Shown here: positions 47,996-57,505 of the stretch, piece by piece
Layout of the letters: each line of letters opens with the position of its first letter
Numbering within the stretch: position 1 is the stretch's first letter
Program-made: the position numbers and the translations under genes
The notes under the pieces: model-generated
What the model saw: only the letters and a program-made list of their open reading frames with translations
The model's database searches: none
Told to the model about the DNA's origin: nothing
Assembly: GCF_017571525.1 (NCBI RefSeq)
Contig: NZ_JAGETY010000013.1
Location: 1 to 64,000, forward strand
From: Hymenobacter sp. BT559
Lineage (GTDB): Bacteria > Bacteroidota > Bacteroidia > Cytophagales > Hymenobacteraceae
Direction: 5' to 3'
DNA: 64,000 nucleotides

Positions 47996-49963
47996 ATGTT
48001 AGCTAATAAACTCATATTCAGTCTAAAGTCTGCCGGCTTGCTAAGCCTTGGGCTAGGCTTGCTGGCTGCCCCCGCCGCCCGTGCCGCCGTGCGCCTGCCC
48101 CGCCTTGTGAGCGATGGGATGGTGCTGCAGCGCGACCAGCCCCTGCGGCTCTGGGGCTGGGCCGCGCCGGGCGAGAAGGTGAGCGTGGCCCTGCTAGGCA
48201 AAACCTACACCGCCACCACTGGCGCCGATGGCCGCTGGCAGGTGCAGCTGCCCGCCCAGAAAGCCGGCGGGCCCTACGAGCTGAAAATCGACGCCACCAA
48301 CCACCTAGTGGTGCGCGACGTGCTGGTGGGCGACGTGTGGCTGTGCTCGGGCCAGTCGAACATGGAAACGCCCATGAGCCGCGTGCGCGACCGCTATCCC
48401 CAGGAAGTAGCCCAGGCCAACAACCCGCGCATCCGGCAGTTTGAGGTGCCGATGGCCTACGCCTTCAATGGCCCGCGGGCCGACGTGACCGGCGGCAGCT
48501 GGGTAGCCACCACCCCCGAAAGCATCCTCAAGTTTTCGGCCGTGGCCTACTTCTTCGCCAAAGAAATTCAAGCCAAATACAACGTGCCGGTCGGCATTAT
48601 TAAGGACGCCGTGGGGGGCTCGCCGGCCGAGGCTTGGCTAAGCGCCGACGCCCTGAAGCAATTCCCGACCTACGAGCAGCAAGGTGCCAAGTACCGCGAT
48701 AGTGCCCTGGTGGCCGGTACCAAGCAGCGCGAAGGCGCCGCCGTGGCCGACTGGTACAAGCGCCTGCACCAGGCTGACCAGGGCGAGCAGCCCGGCCAGC
48801 CCAAGTGGAGCGCAGCTGATTATAACGCCAGCGACTGGGCTACCATGCAGGTGCCCGGCTACTGGGCCGACCGAACGCCGCTAGGCCCCGTCAACGGCGT
48901 GCTGTGGTTTAAGAAAGAAGTAGACGTGCCCGCTAGCATGGTCGGCCAGCCGGCCCGCCTGGAGCTGGGCACCCTCATCGATGCCGACTCTACTTATATC
49001 AACGGCAAGCTGGTGGGCACTACCGGTTACCAATACCCGCCCCGCAAGTACGACTTCGGACCCGGCGTGCTGAAGGCTGGCAAAAACGTAATTACGGTGC
49101 GCCTCATCAGCAACGGCGGGCGCGGCGGCTTCACGATGGGCAAGGAGTATCGCCTGGTGGCCGGTGGCCAGACCATCGACCTGAAAGGCCCCTGGCAGTA
49201 TAAGCTGGGTGGCACCATGCCGCCCACGCCCGGCACTACTACGTTCCAGTACCAGCCGGGCGGGCTCTACAATGGCATGATTGCGCCGGTCCTGCCCTAC
49301 GCCGTGAAGGGCGTGCTGTGGTATCAGGGCGAGAGCAACGCCGGCCACCCGCAAGATTATCAGGCGCTGCTCACCGGCCTCATCCAGGACTGGCGCACCC
49401 ACGCGCAGCGGCCCGCGCTGCCGTTTATCTACGCGCAGCTGCCTAACTTCCAGGCTGTGAAAAAGGAGCCTAGCGAAAGCGGCTGGGCGGCCCTGCGCGA
49501 CGCCCAGCGCCGCACCCTGGCCGTGCCGCACACCGGCATGGCCGTGCTGCTCGATGTGGGCGAGTGGAATGACATTCACCCCCTCGACAAGCTGACGGTA
49601 GGCCACCGCCTGGCCCTGGCGGCCGAGCAGGTTGCCTATGGCGACAAGCAGGTGGTGGCTGCGGGGCCGCTTTTCCAATCGGCCCAGACTACGGGCAACA
49701 AAATCACGGTCACCTTCAGCGACCCCGGCAGCACCTTGGTGGCCAAGGGCGGCGGGCTGCTGACAGGCTTCGCCGTGGCCGGGGCCGACAAGAAATTTGT
49801 GTGGGCCCAGGCCCGCATCGAGGGCAATAAAGTAGTGGTGTGGAGCGACCAGGTGGCCGCGCCCGTAGCCGTGCGCTACGCCTGGGCCGACAACCCCGAA
49901 GGCGCTAATCTGTACAACAAAGCGGGCCTGCCCACTTCTACGTTCCGCACCGATGACTTTTAG
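47996..49963 (+). CDS. Exported SGNH-type sialate/xylan O-acetylesterase
   Basis: A 655-residue esterase with a signal peptide (about 1-29). The sialate-O-acetylesterase-like catalytic region is split by an inserted beta-sandwich (about 250-400). The catalytic Ser is S121 in CSGQSNMETP; the oxyanion block is WYQGESNAGHP; D526 and H528 lie in DIHPLDK. Family members act on acetylated glycans. In this locus the natural substrate is acetylated glucuronoxylan, so acetyl-xylan esterase is the likely role (inference). The start at 47996 gives a clean signal peptide; the longer frame begins inside the hairpin. Its end overlaps the next gene by 11 nt. Confidence 0.86.
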   Translation: MLANKLIFSLKSAGLLSLGLGLLAAPAARAAVRLPRLVSDGMVLQRDQPLRLWGWAAPGEKVSVALLGKTYTATTGADGRWQVQLPAQKAGGPYELKIDATNHLVVRDVLVGDVWLCSGQSNMETPMSRVRDRYPQEVAQANNPRIRQFEVPMAYAFNGPRADVTGGSWVATTPESILKFSAVAYFFAKEIQAKYNVPVGIIKDAVGGSPAEAWLSADALKQFPTYEQQGAKYRDSALVAGTKQREGAAVADWYKRLHQADQGEQPGQPKWSAADYNASDWATMQVPGYWADRTPLGPVNGVLWFKKEVDVPASMVGQPARLELGTLIDADSTYINGKLVGTTGYQYPPRKYDFGPGVLKAGKNVITVRLISNGGRGGFTMGKEYRLVAGGQTIDLKGPWQYKLGGTMPPTPGTTTFQYQPGGLYNGMIAPVLPYAVKGVLWYQGESNAGHPQDYQALLTGLIQDWRTHAQRPALPFIYAQLPNFQAVKKEPSESGWAALRDAQRRTLAVPHTGMAVLLDVGEWNDIHPLDKLTVGHRLALAAEQVAYGDKQVVAAGPLFQSAQTTGNKITVTFSDPGSTLVAKGGGLLTGFAVAGADKKFVWAQARIEGNKVVVWSDQVAAPVAVRYAWADNPEGANLYNKAGLPTSTFRTDDF

Positions 49964-52151
49964 GCCGACCCTCACGCTGCCTGGCTTGGCGCTGCTGGCT
50001 CTGGCAAGCCTGGGCGCGCACGCCCAGACCACGCCCGTGTTTCGCGACGCGAAGCAACCGCTCAGTGTGCGGGTGAATGACCTCATCAAGCAATTATCAC
50101 TGGAGGAAAAAGCCCAGCAGATGCTCGACCAGAGCCCGGCCATTCCGCGCCTCGGCATTCCGGCGTATAGCTGGTGGAACGAGGCGTTGCACGGCGTGGG
50201 CCGCTCGGCCCCGGCCACGGTGTTTCCGCAGGCCATCGGGCTAGGGGCTACGTTTGACGACGACCTGGCTTTGCGCGAAGCCACGGCCATCTCGGACGAG
50301 GCGCGGGCGGTGTACAACGCGGCCATTGCCAAAAACCACTACGTGAAATACGGCGGCCTCACGTTCTGGACGCCCAACATCAACATCTTCCGCGACCCGC
50401 GCTGGGGTCGCGGCCAGGAAACCTACGGCGAGGACCCCACGCTGACGAGCCGCCTGGGCGTCGCGTTCGTGAAGGGCCTGCAAGGCCCCGACCCGAAGTA
50501 TCTCAAAGTGGCGGCCTGCGCCAAGCACTACGCCGTGCACAGCGGCCCCGAGCGCCTGCGCCACGAGTTCAACGCCGAGGCTAGCCCCCAGGATTTGCGC
50601 GAAACCTACCTGCCCGCGTTCCAGGCCTTGGTAAAAGACGCCAACGTGGAGGCCGTGATGTGCGCTTACAACAGTACCAACGGCGAGCCCTGCTGCGGCA
50701 ACGAGTTTTTGCTCAGCCAAGTGCTGCGCAAGGAGTGGGGCTTCCGGGGCCACGTAGTGAGCGACTGCGGCGCACTCGACGACCTCTACCAAGGCCACAA
50801 AACGGTCAAGACCAAGACCGAAGCTGCCGCGCTAGCCCTCTCGCGCGGCGTAGACCTGAACTGCGGCGATACCTATACCAAACTGCCCGATGCCGTACAT
50901 CAGGGCTTGCTCAAGGAAAGCCAGGTAGATAGCGCGCTGGCCATCTTGCTGCGCACGCGCTTTAAGCTGGGCTTATTCGACGGCCCCAACGCCACGCCCT
51001 ATGACCGGCTAGGCTCCGAAGTAGTGAACAGTGCCGCGCACCGCGCCCTGGCCAAGGAGGTAGCCCTGAAGTCGATGGTGCTGCTGAAAAATAACGGCGT
51101 GCTGCCCCTGCGCCCCGACCTGGGCAAGTACTTCGTGACCGGCCCCAATGCCACCAGCGTGGAAGCGCTGCTCGGCAACTACTACGGCGTGAATGGCCAG
51201 ATGAGTACCGTTTTGGAGGGCCTAGTGAGCGCCGTGCAGCCCGGCAGCCAGATTGAATACAAGCAGGGTGCCCTGCTCGACCGGCCCAACATCAACCCCA
51301 TCGACTGGACCACCGGCGAAGCTAAGCAGACCAATGCCATTATCGTAGTGATGGGCATCACGGGTGTATTGGAAGGGGAGGAGGGCGAGTCTATCGCCTC
51401 GCCCAATGCCGGCGACCGCCTCGACTACAACCTGCCTCAGAACCAGATTGATTTTCTCAAAAAGCTGCGCCAGGGCAGCAAAACGCCCATCATCGCTATC
51501 GTAACGGGCGGCAGCCCCATGAACCTGAGCGAGGTGCACGAGCTGGCCGACGCCGTACTACTGACCTGGTACCCCGGTGAGGAAGGCGGCAACGCCGTGG
51601 CCGACCTCGTGTTTGGCAAGGCTTCGCCCTCGGGTCGCCTGCCCGTCACCTTCCCCAAGAGCCTGACCCAGCTTCCCGCCTACGAAAGCTACGGCATGAA
51701 GGGCCGCACCTACCGCTACCTCGACGCCGAGCCCATGTATCCGTTCGGCTACGGCCTCAGCTACGGCAAATTCACGTACTCGAATCTAAAATTCGGCAAG
51801 GCCAAAATTGGCAAAAAAGAGTCGGCCGAAGTCACGGTAACTATCACCAACACCGGCACCGTGGCTGCCGATGAAGTGGCGCAGCTCTACCTCACGCACC
51901 CGCCCAAGGCCGGCACCCAAACGCCGCTGTTTGCCCTGAAGAGCTTCAAGCGCGTGAACCTCCAACCGGGGGCTAGCACGCAGGTCAACTTCACGCTTAC
52001 CCCTGCGCAGCTGGCCTTGATTGATAAAACCGGCAGCGCCGTGACGCCGAGCGGCCCGGTCACGGTATACGTGGGCGGCTCGCTGCCTTCGGCGCGCAGC
52101 CTGGCCCTGGGAGCTGCCAAGCCCACCTCGGCGCTGCTTACTATTAAATAG
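49953..52151 (+). CDS. GH3 beta-xylosidase/beta-glucosidase
   Basis: A 732-residue exported glycosidase. Signal peptide about 1-25. The GH3 N-terminal barrel includes SWWNEALHGVGR, FWTPNINIFRDPRWGRGQETYGEDP and the nucleophile D271 in VVSDCGALDDLY. The C-terminal alpha/beta domain includes VLLKNNGVLPL and a conserved acidic EGEEGES region. A fibronectin-III-like domain (about 620-725) follows. The NEALHGVGR and DPRWGRGQE motifs are typical of beta-xylosidase-type GH3. It probably trims xylo-oligosaccharides to xylose in the periplasm. It starts inside the end of the esterase gene (11-nt overlap) and is followed 8 bp later by xylB. Confidence 0.92.
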   Translation: MTFRPTLTLPGLALLALASLGAHAQTTPVFRDAKQPLSVRVNDLIKQLSLEEKAQQMLDQSPAIPRLGIPAYSWWNEALHGVGRSAPATVFPQAIGLGATFDDDLALREATAISDEARAVYNAAIAKNHYVKYGGLTFWTPNINIFRDPRWGRGQETYGEDPTLTSRLGVAFVKGLQGPDPKYLKVAACAKHYAVHSGPERLRHEFNAEASPQDLRETYLPAFQALVKDANVEAVMCAYNSTNGEPCCGNEFLLSQVLRKEWGFRGHVVSDCGALDDLYQGHKTVKTKTEAAALALSRGVDLNCGDTYTKLPDAVHQGLLKESQVDSALAILLRTRFKLGLFDGPNATPYDRLGSEVVNSAAHRALAKEVALKSMVLLKNNGVLPLRPDLGKYFVTGPNATSVEALLGNYYGVNGQMSTVLEGLVSAVQPGSQIEYKQGALLDRPNINPIDWTTGEAKQTNAIIVVMGITGVLEGEEGESIASPNAGDRLDYNLPQNQIDFLKKLRQGSKTPIIAIVTGGSPMNLSEVHELADAVLLTWYPGEEGGNAVADLVFGKASPSGRLPVTFPKSLTQLPAYESYGMKGRTYRYLDAEPMYPFGYGLSYGKFTYSNLKFGKAKIGKKESAEVTVTITNTGTVAADEVAQLYLTHPPKAGTQTPLFALKSFKRVNLQPGASTQVNFTLTPAQLALIDKTGSAVTPSGPVTVYVGGSLPSARSLALGAAKPTSALLTIK

Positions 52152-52159
52152 CTTTTGAT

Positions 52160-53665
52160 ATGAAATATTTACTCGGCTACGACATCGGTAGCTCTTCCAT
52201 TAAAGCCTCGTTGCTCGACATCGCCACCGGGCGTTGCGTAGCCGCTGCCACCTCGCCCGAAACCGAGATGGAGATGGCCGTGCCCCAGCCCGGCTGGGCC
52301 GAGCAGCGCCCCGAGCGCTGGTGGCAGGAAGTCATCAACGCCACCAAAAAGCTGCAAGCCAGCTACGGCTTCGACGCCTCGCTGCTGGCTGGCATTGGCA
52401 TCACCTACCAAATGCACGGCCTGGTGCTGCTCGATAAGTCGGGCCACGTGCTGCGCCCCGCCATCATCTGGTGCGACAGCCGCGCTGTCGAAATTGGCAA
52501 CGAGGCCTTCAGTGAGCTAGGGGAGGAGTTTTGCCTGCAAAACTTCCTGAACTCGCCGGGCAACTTCACCGCTTCCAAGCTGAAGTGGGTGCGCGAGAAT
52601 GAGCCGGAGGTGTACGCCCAAATTCACAAGATTCAGCTGCCCGGCGACTACCTCGCCTACCAGCTCACGGGCCAGATGCAAACCACAGTATCGGGCCTCT
52701 CGGAGGGCGTGTTCTGGAATTTCAAGCGCCAAGCCATTGCCCAGGAGCTGCTCGACTACTACGGTATCAGCGCCGATTTGCTGCCTGAGGTGGTGGACAC
52801 CTTCGCCATCCAGGGCCGCCTCACGGCCGAAGCGGCCCAAATACTGGGCCTAGCTGCCGGCACGCCCATCAGCTACCGCGCCGGCGACCAGCCCAACAAT
52901 GCCTTCTCGCTCAATGTGCTGAATGCCGGCGAAGTAGCCGCCACCGGCGGCACCAGCGGCGTAGTCTACGGTATCAACGAAACCACCACGGCCGACCCGC
53001 GCTCGCGCGTCAACTCGTTTGTCCACGTGAATAGCACCCGCGAGCAGCCCAAAAACGGCGTGCTCATGTGCCTCAACGGTACGGGCATCCTGAACAGCTG
53101 GCTGCGCAAAGCGGTGGGCAACCTGCCCTACGACCAGATGAACACCCTAGCGGCTCAGGCGCCAGTAGGAGCGGAGGGTCTGCTGTTTCTGCCCTTCGGC
53201 AACGGCGCCGAGCGCATCCTCGAAAACCGGCCCGCCGCCGCCAGCCTCCACGGCTTGCAGTTTAACGTGCACGGCCAGCCGCACCTCATCCGGGCCGCGC
53301 AGGAAGGCATCGTGTATGCGCTGAACTACGGCATGGACATCATGCGTAACTCCGGCGTACAAGTGCAAACCGTGCGCGCCGGCCACGCCAATATGTTCCT
53401 GAGCCCGGTGTTCCGCGAGGCGTTTGTGAACTGCGGCAACGTGACGCTGGAGCTCTACGACACCGACGCGGCCCAGGGCGCGGCGCGCGGCGCGGGCATC
53501 GGCGCGGGCATCTACGCCAGTCCCAAAGAGGCATTCAACGGGCTGGCCCGCATCAGCACCGTAGAGCCGACGCCCGCTTTGCAGGCGCAATACCAACAAA
53601 TGTATAGCGACTGGCAGACCCTGCTGGCCCGCGAAACCCGTCCGGCAGAATTGCTGCTAGCGTAA
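52160..53665 (+). CDS. xylB: Xylulokinase (FGGY family)
   Basis: A 501-residue cytosolic kinase: D-xylulose + ATP to xylulose-5-phosphate. The N-terminal GYDIGSSSIKASLLD is the ATP-binding DxGxxSxK motif. Conserved GITYQMHGLVLLD and AIIWCDSRA carry the sugar-binding and catalytic Asp region. Further motifs are GDQPNNAF and the C-terminal AAQGAARGAGIGAGIY. It starts 8 bp after the GH3 stop, so the genes are co-transcribed. A palindromic repeat of family R5 separates it from xylA. Confidence 0.94.
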   Translation: MKYLLGYDIGSSSIKASLLDIATGRCVAAATSPETEMEMAVPQPGWAEQRPERWWQEVINATKKLQASYGFDASLLAGIGITYQMHGLVLLDKSGHVLRPAIIWCDSRAVEIGNEAFSELGEEFCLQNFLNSPGNFTASKLKWVRENEPEVYAQIHKIQLPGDYLAYQLTGQMQTTVSGLSEGVFWNFKRQAIAQELLDYYGISADLLPEVVDTFAIQGRLTAEAAQILGLAAGTPISYRAGDQPNNAFSLNVLNAGEVAATGGTSGVVYGINETTTADPRSRVNSFVHVNSTREQPKNGVLMCLNGTGILNSWLRKAVGNLPYDQMNTLAAQAPVGAEGLLFLPFGNGAERILENRPAAASLHGLQFNVHGQPHLIRAAQEGIVYALNYGMDIMRNSGVQVQTVRAGHANMFLSPVFREAFVNCGNVTLELYDTDAAQGAARGAGIGAGIYASPKEAFNGLARISTVEPTPALQAQYQQMYSDWQTLLARETRPAELLLA

Positions 53666-53668
53666 AAA

Positions 53669-53769
53669 CCTCACCCCGGCCCCTCTCCTTAGGGAGAGGG
53701 GAGCCACGGCGGGGCTAGCGACTGCTCACCCCTGGCCCCTCTCCCCAAGGAGAGTGGTCGGGGATGAGG
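53669..53769. repeat. Palindromic repeat (family R5) between xylB and xylA
   Basis: A 101-bp element with outer arms starting CCTCACCCC and ending GGGGATGAGG, and two internal hairpins of CCCCTCTCC / GGAGAGGGG type. Similar CTCACCCC..GGCCCCTCTCC repeats are common in several phyla (from memory). A shorter relative is at 61447-61487. It may act as an attenuator or processing site between the two xyl genes. Confidence 0.72.
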
Positions 53770-53832
53770 TCCGGCGCCAGAACAACCAAAACTAAGAACT
53801 TCTTAATTACCCCAATTACCCCAACCATTTTC

Positions 53833-55149
53833 ATGGCAACCTCCGAATTTTTCAAGGGCATCGACAAGATTAAGTACGAAGGCCGCGACTCTGATAATCA
53901 CCTGGCGTTCAAATGGTACGACGAAAATCGCGTGGTAGCCGGCAAGACCATGAAGGACCACCTGCGCTTCGCTACGGCCTACTGGCACACCTTCGTAGGC
54001 ACCGGCGGCGACCCCTTCGGCCCCGGCACCAAGAACTTTGCCTGGGACCAGAAGGGCGACATCATCGGCCGCGCCAAGGACAAAGCCGATGCGGCGTTTG
54101 AGTTCTTCACCAAGCTCGGCACGCCCTACTACTGCTTCCACGACATCGACTTGGTGGACGAAGGCGCTTCGCTGAGCGAATATGAGCGCAACCTGAGCAC
54201 CATCGTCGATTACCTCAAGGGCAAGCAGCAGGAAAGCGGCGTGAAGCTGCTGTGGGGCACGGCCAACGTGTTTTCGAACCCGCGCTACATGAACGGGGCT
54301 AGCACCAACCCCGACTTCGCGGTGGTGGCCCATGCTGGCACGCAGGTGAAAAACTCCATCGACGCGACCATCGCGCTAGGGGGCGAAAACTACGTGTTCT
54401 GGGGTGGTCGCGAAGGCTATATGACCCTGCTCAACACCGACATGAAGCGCGAGCTGGCGCACATGGCCAAGTTCCTGACCATGGCCCGCGACTACGCCCG
54501 CCAGCAGGGCTTCAAAGGCAAGTTCTTCATCGAGCCCAAGCCAGCCGAGCCGACCAAGCACCAGTATGACTTCGACGCCGCCACCGTAATCGGCTTCCTG
54601 AAGGAGCACGGCCTGGACAAAGACTTCCAGCTGAACCTGGAAGTGAACCACGCCACGCTGGCCGGCCACACCTTCCAGCACGAGCTGCAAGTGGCGGCCG
54701 ACGCCGGCATGCTCGGCAGCATGGACGCCAACCGCGGCGACTACCAGAACGGCTGGGATACCGACCAGTTCCCGAACAACCTCAACGAGCTGACCGAGAG
54801 CATGCTCATCATCCTGGAGGCCGGTGGCATCACCCAGGGCGGCATCAACTTCGACGCTAAAACGCGCCGCAACTCGACCGATTTGGAGGACATCTTCATC
54901 GCCCACATTGCGGGCATGGACACCTTCGCCAGGGCCCTCGTGACGGCCGATGCCATCCTGAGCAAGTCGGGCTACAAGAAATTCCGCCAGGAGCGCTACG
55001 CTTCGTTCGACGCCGGCCACGGCGCCGAGTACGAAAAGGGGGGCCTCACGCTGGAAGACCTGCGCCGCATTGCGCACGAAACCGGCGAGCCCACGCCCCG
55101 CAGCGGCAAGCAGGAGTGGCTGGAGAGCATCATTAATCAGTACATCTAG
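53833..55149 (+). CDS. xylA: Xylose isomerase (class II)
   Basis: A 438-residue enzyme that converts D-xylose to D-xylulose. The length and N-terminal region (KIKYEGRDSDNHLAFKWYD) identify class II. The active-site block FHDIDLVDEG contains H103 and D106. FWGGREGYMTLLNT, IEPKPAEPTKHQYD (metal-ligand Glu) and LEVNHATLAGHTF are all present. LGSMDANRGDYQNGWDTDQFP completes the metal site. The start at 53833 removes 23 residues encoded by the R5 repeat edge. It lies after xylB and before tkt, a full route from xylose to the pentose phosphate pathway. Confidence 0.96.
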   Translation: MATSEFFKGIDKIKYEGRDSDNHLAFKWYDENRVVAGKTMKDHLRFATAYWHTFVGTGGDPFGPGTKNFAWDQKGDIIGRAKDKADAAFEFFTKLGTPYYCFHDIDLVDEGASLSEYERNLSTIVDYLKGKQQESGVKLLWGTANVFSNPRYMNGASTNPDFAVVAHAGTQVKNSIDATIALGGENYVFWGGREGYMTLLNTDMKRELAHMAKFLTMARDYARQQGFKGKFFIEPKPAEPTKHQYDFDAATVIGFLKEHGLDKDFQLNLEVNHATLAGHTFQHELQVAADAGMLGSMDANRGDYQNGWDTDQFPNNLNELTESMLIILEAGGITQGGINFDAKTRRNSTDLEDIFIAHIAGMDTFARALVTADAILSKSGYKKFRQERYASFDAGHGAEYEKGGLTLEDLRRIAHETGEPTPRSGKQEWLESIINQYI

Positions 55150-55163
55150 CGAAAAATTCGTAG

Positions 55164-55198
55164 AGGAACGCGGTGCGGCGCGGCTACACCGCGTTCCT
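55164..55198 (+). terminator. Hairpin after xylA
   Basis: 12-bp perfect stem AGGAACGCGGTG / CACCGCGTTCCT with an 11-nt loop, then TTTG. It lies 14 nt after the xylA stop and 29 nt before tkt. It may be a weak terminator or attenuator inside the operon. Confidence 0.55.
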
Positions 55199-55226
55199 TT
55201 GCGCTACCAATCTTTTTCGCTTACCC

Positions 55227-57311
55227 ATGAGCAACTCCAATCCCAACAACGTTTCGATTGATGAATTGAGCGTTAACACTATCCGCCTGCTATCGGTGGA
55301 TATGGTACAGAAAGCCAACTCGGGCCACCCCGGCCTGCCGCTAGGGGCTGCCCCGATGGCCTACGTGGTATGGTCGCGCTTTCTGCGCTTCAACCCCAAG
55401 GATGTGCATTGGCCCAACCGCGACCGGTTTATCCTGTCGGCTGGTCACGGCTCGGCGCTGCTCTACAGCCTGCTGCACCTTTACGGCTACGACCTGAGCC
55501 TCGACGACCTGAAGAACTTCCGCCAGATGGGCTCCAAGACGCCCGGCCACCCCGAGTCGCACATCACGCCCGGCGTGGAGGTGACCACCGGCCCGCTAGG
55601 CCAGGGTTTTGCCAACGGCCTGGGCATGGCCATGGCCGAGTCGCACCTCGGCGCGCTCTACAACAAAGAGGGCCACGCGCCGGTGCAGGACCACTACACC
55701 TATGTGCTGGTGAGCGACGGCGACCTGATGGAAGGCATTGCTTCGGAGGCGGCTTCGCTGGCCGGCCACTTGCAGCTGAACAAGATGATTTATCTCTACG
55801 ACGATAACAACATCTCGCTCGACGGCCCCACCAACCTGACCTACACCGAGAACCCGATGAAGCGCTTCGATGCCTACTACTGGCACACGCAGCACGTCAC
55901 GGACGGCAACGACCTCGACGCCATCGAAAACGCCATCAAGGTGGCGCAGTCGGTGACCGACCGGCCCTCGATTATTGCGGTGCGCACCATCATCGGCTTC
56001 GGCTCGCCGCTGGCAGGCACCAGCAAGTCGCACGGCTCGCCGCTAGGCCCCGATAATGTGAAGGCCACCAAGAAGTTCTACGGCTTCGACCCCGAGCAGA
56101 GCTTCCAGGTGCCGCAGGAGGTGTACGAGCACCTCAAGCAGCCCGGCCAGCGCGGCGCCGAGCTGCAAAAGCAGTGGGAAGCCGACTTCGCCAAGTACGC
56201 CGAGAAATTTGCCGACGAGGCCCACCAGTTCAAGCTCTCCTTCGCCGGCGAACTGCCCGAGGGCTGGGACGCTAACCTGCCCGTATATACGCCCGCCGAT
56301 GGCGAGCTGGCTACCCGCCAGGCTTCGGGCAAAGCCCTGGATGCCATCAAGAAAACGGTGCCGTTTATGTTCGGCGGCTCGGCCGACCTGGCTAGCTCGA
56401 ACGAGATGGACAAGGCGGGCAGCGACAGCTACCAGCCCGCGCACCCGGCCAACCGCAACGTGTGGTGGGGCGTGCGCGAGCACGCCATGGGCGCGGCCAT
56501 GAACGGCATCGCCCACCACGGCGGCCTGCGTACCTACGGCGGTACCTTCCTCACGTTCAGCGACTACATGCGCGCGGCTATCCGCCTCACGGCCCTGGCC
56601 GAGAGCACGGCCACGTTCGTGTTCACACACGACAGCATTGGCTTGGGCGAAGACGGCCCCACCCACCAGCCGGTAGAGCAGGTGCTGGCCCTGCGCACCA
56701 TCCCGAACATCGTGGTGCTGCGCCCCGCCGACGCCAACGAAAGCACCGAGGCCTGGCGCATCGCCATGACCACGCCTAAGTCGCCGGTCGTGCTCATCTT
56801 CTCGCGCCAAAAACTGCCGATTCTTGACCAGAGCAAGCTCGGCTCGGCCCGCGAGGGTGTGCGCAAGGGCGCCTACATCCTGAGCGAAGCCCAGGGCGGC
56901 GAGCCCAAGCTCATCCTCATCGCCACCGGCTCGGAAGTGAAGCTGGCAATGGAAGCGCAGGGAGAACTGGAAAAAGCCGGTACGCCCACCCGCGTAGTGA
57001 GCATGCCGAGCTGGGAACTGTTTGAGCACCAAGACAAAGCCTACCGCGAGCAGGTGCTGCCGTCGGCTATCAAGAAGCGTCTGGCCATTGAGGCCGGCTC
57101 GCCCATTGGCTGGCACAAGTACACCACCGACGAGGGCGGCATCATTGCCATGAACCGCTTTGGCGAGTCGGCCCCCGCCGAGGAGCTGTTTGAGAAATTC
57201 GGCTTCACGGTGGCCAATGTGGTGAAGCGTGCCCAGGGCGTGCTAGCCGGCCAGCCCGAAGACCAAGGCCAAGAAGAAGAGAAAAAGCAAGTAGTAGCCG
57301 AGGGCAACTAA
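55227..57311 (+). CDS. tkt: Transketolase
   Basis: A 694-residue thiamine-diphosphate enzyme moving two-carbon units between sugar phosphates (xylulose-5-phosphate as donor). N-terminal motifs are MVQKANSGHPGLPLGAAPMAYV, TGPLGQGFANGLGMA, and the ThDP-binding GDGDLMEGIASEAASLAGHLQ with DDNNISLDG. The middle domain has HDSIGLGEDGPTHQP and the Glu of the VREHAMGAAMNG block. The C-terminal domain ends in a Lys/Glu-rich tail (GQEEEKKQVVAEGN). Following xylA and xylB, it consumes the xylulose-5-phosphate they make. This may be a dedicated copy rather than the only transketolase of the cell. Confidence 0.96.
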   Translation: MSNSNPNNVSIDELSVNTIRLLSVDMVQKANSGHPGLPLGAAPMAYVVWSRFLRFNPKDVHWPNRDRFILSAGHGSALLYSLLHLYGYDLSLDDLKNFRQMGSKTPGHPESHITPGVEVTTGPLGQGFANGLGMAMAESHLGALYNKEGHAPVQDHYTYVLVSDGDLMEGIASEAASLAGHLQLNKMIYLYDDNNISLDGPTNLTYTENPMKRFDAYYWHTQHVTDGNDLDAIENAIKVAQSVTDRPSIIAVRTIIGFGSPLAGTSKSHGSPLGPDNVKATKKFYGFDPEQSFQVPQEVYEHLKQPGQRGAELQKQWEADFAKYAEKFADEAHQFKLSFAGELPEGWDANLPVYTPADGELATRQASGKALDAIKKTVPFMFGGSADLASSNEMDKAGSDSYQPAHPANRNVWWGVREHAMGAAMNGIAHHGGLRTYGGTFLTFSDYMRAAIRLTALAESTATFVFTHDSIGLGEDGPTHQPVEQVLALRTIPNIVVLRPADANESTEAWRIAMTTPKSPVVLIFSRQKLPILDQSKLGSAREGVRKGAYILSEAQGGEPKLILIATGSEVKLAMEAQGELEKAGTPTRVVSMPSWELFEHQDKAYREQVLPSAIKKRLAIEAGSPIGWHKYTTDEGGIIAMNRFGESAPAEELFEKFGFTVANVVKRAQGVLAGQPEDQGQEEEKKQVVAEGN

Positions 57312-57505
57312 GGCGGCGCGTTGCGGGTGGCTGGGTACCCAGCCGCCGAGCGTGTCACCGATGCAGCCCTGCATTCTGAGACCCCACCACCCGCAACCAA
57401 CTCCGTGCGTTTTCACCTCCACTTTCGGCAGCCGCTAGGCCGCCGCCACTGGCTGGTCCTTGCCGGGGCCGCCGGTTTTACTGCCCGGGGCGCATGCGCC
57501 TCACT

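Noticed and set aside
55247..55256. LacI-like AACGTTT in front of transketolase
   Set aside because: It lies inside the coding sequence and lacks the palindromic flanks of the 38353 operator.
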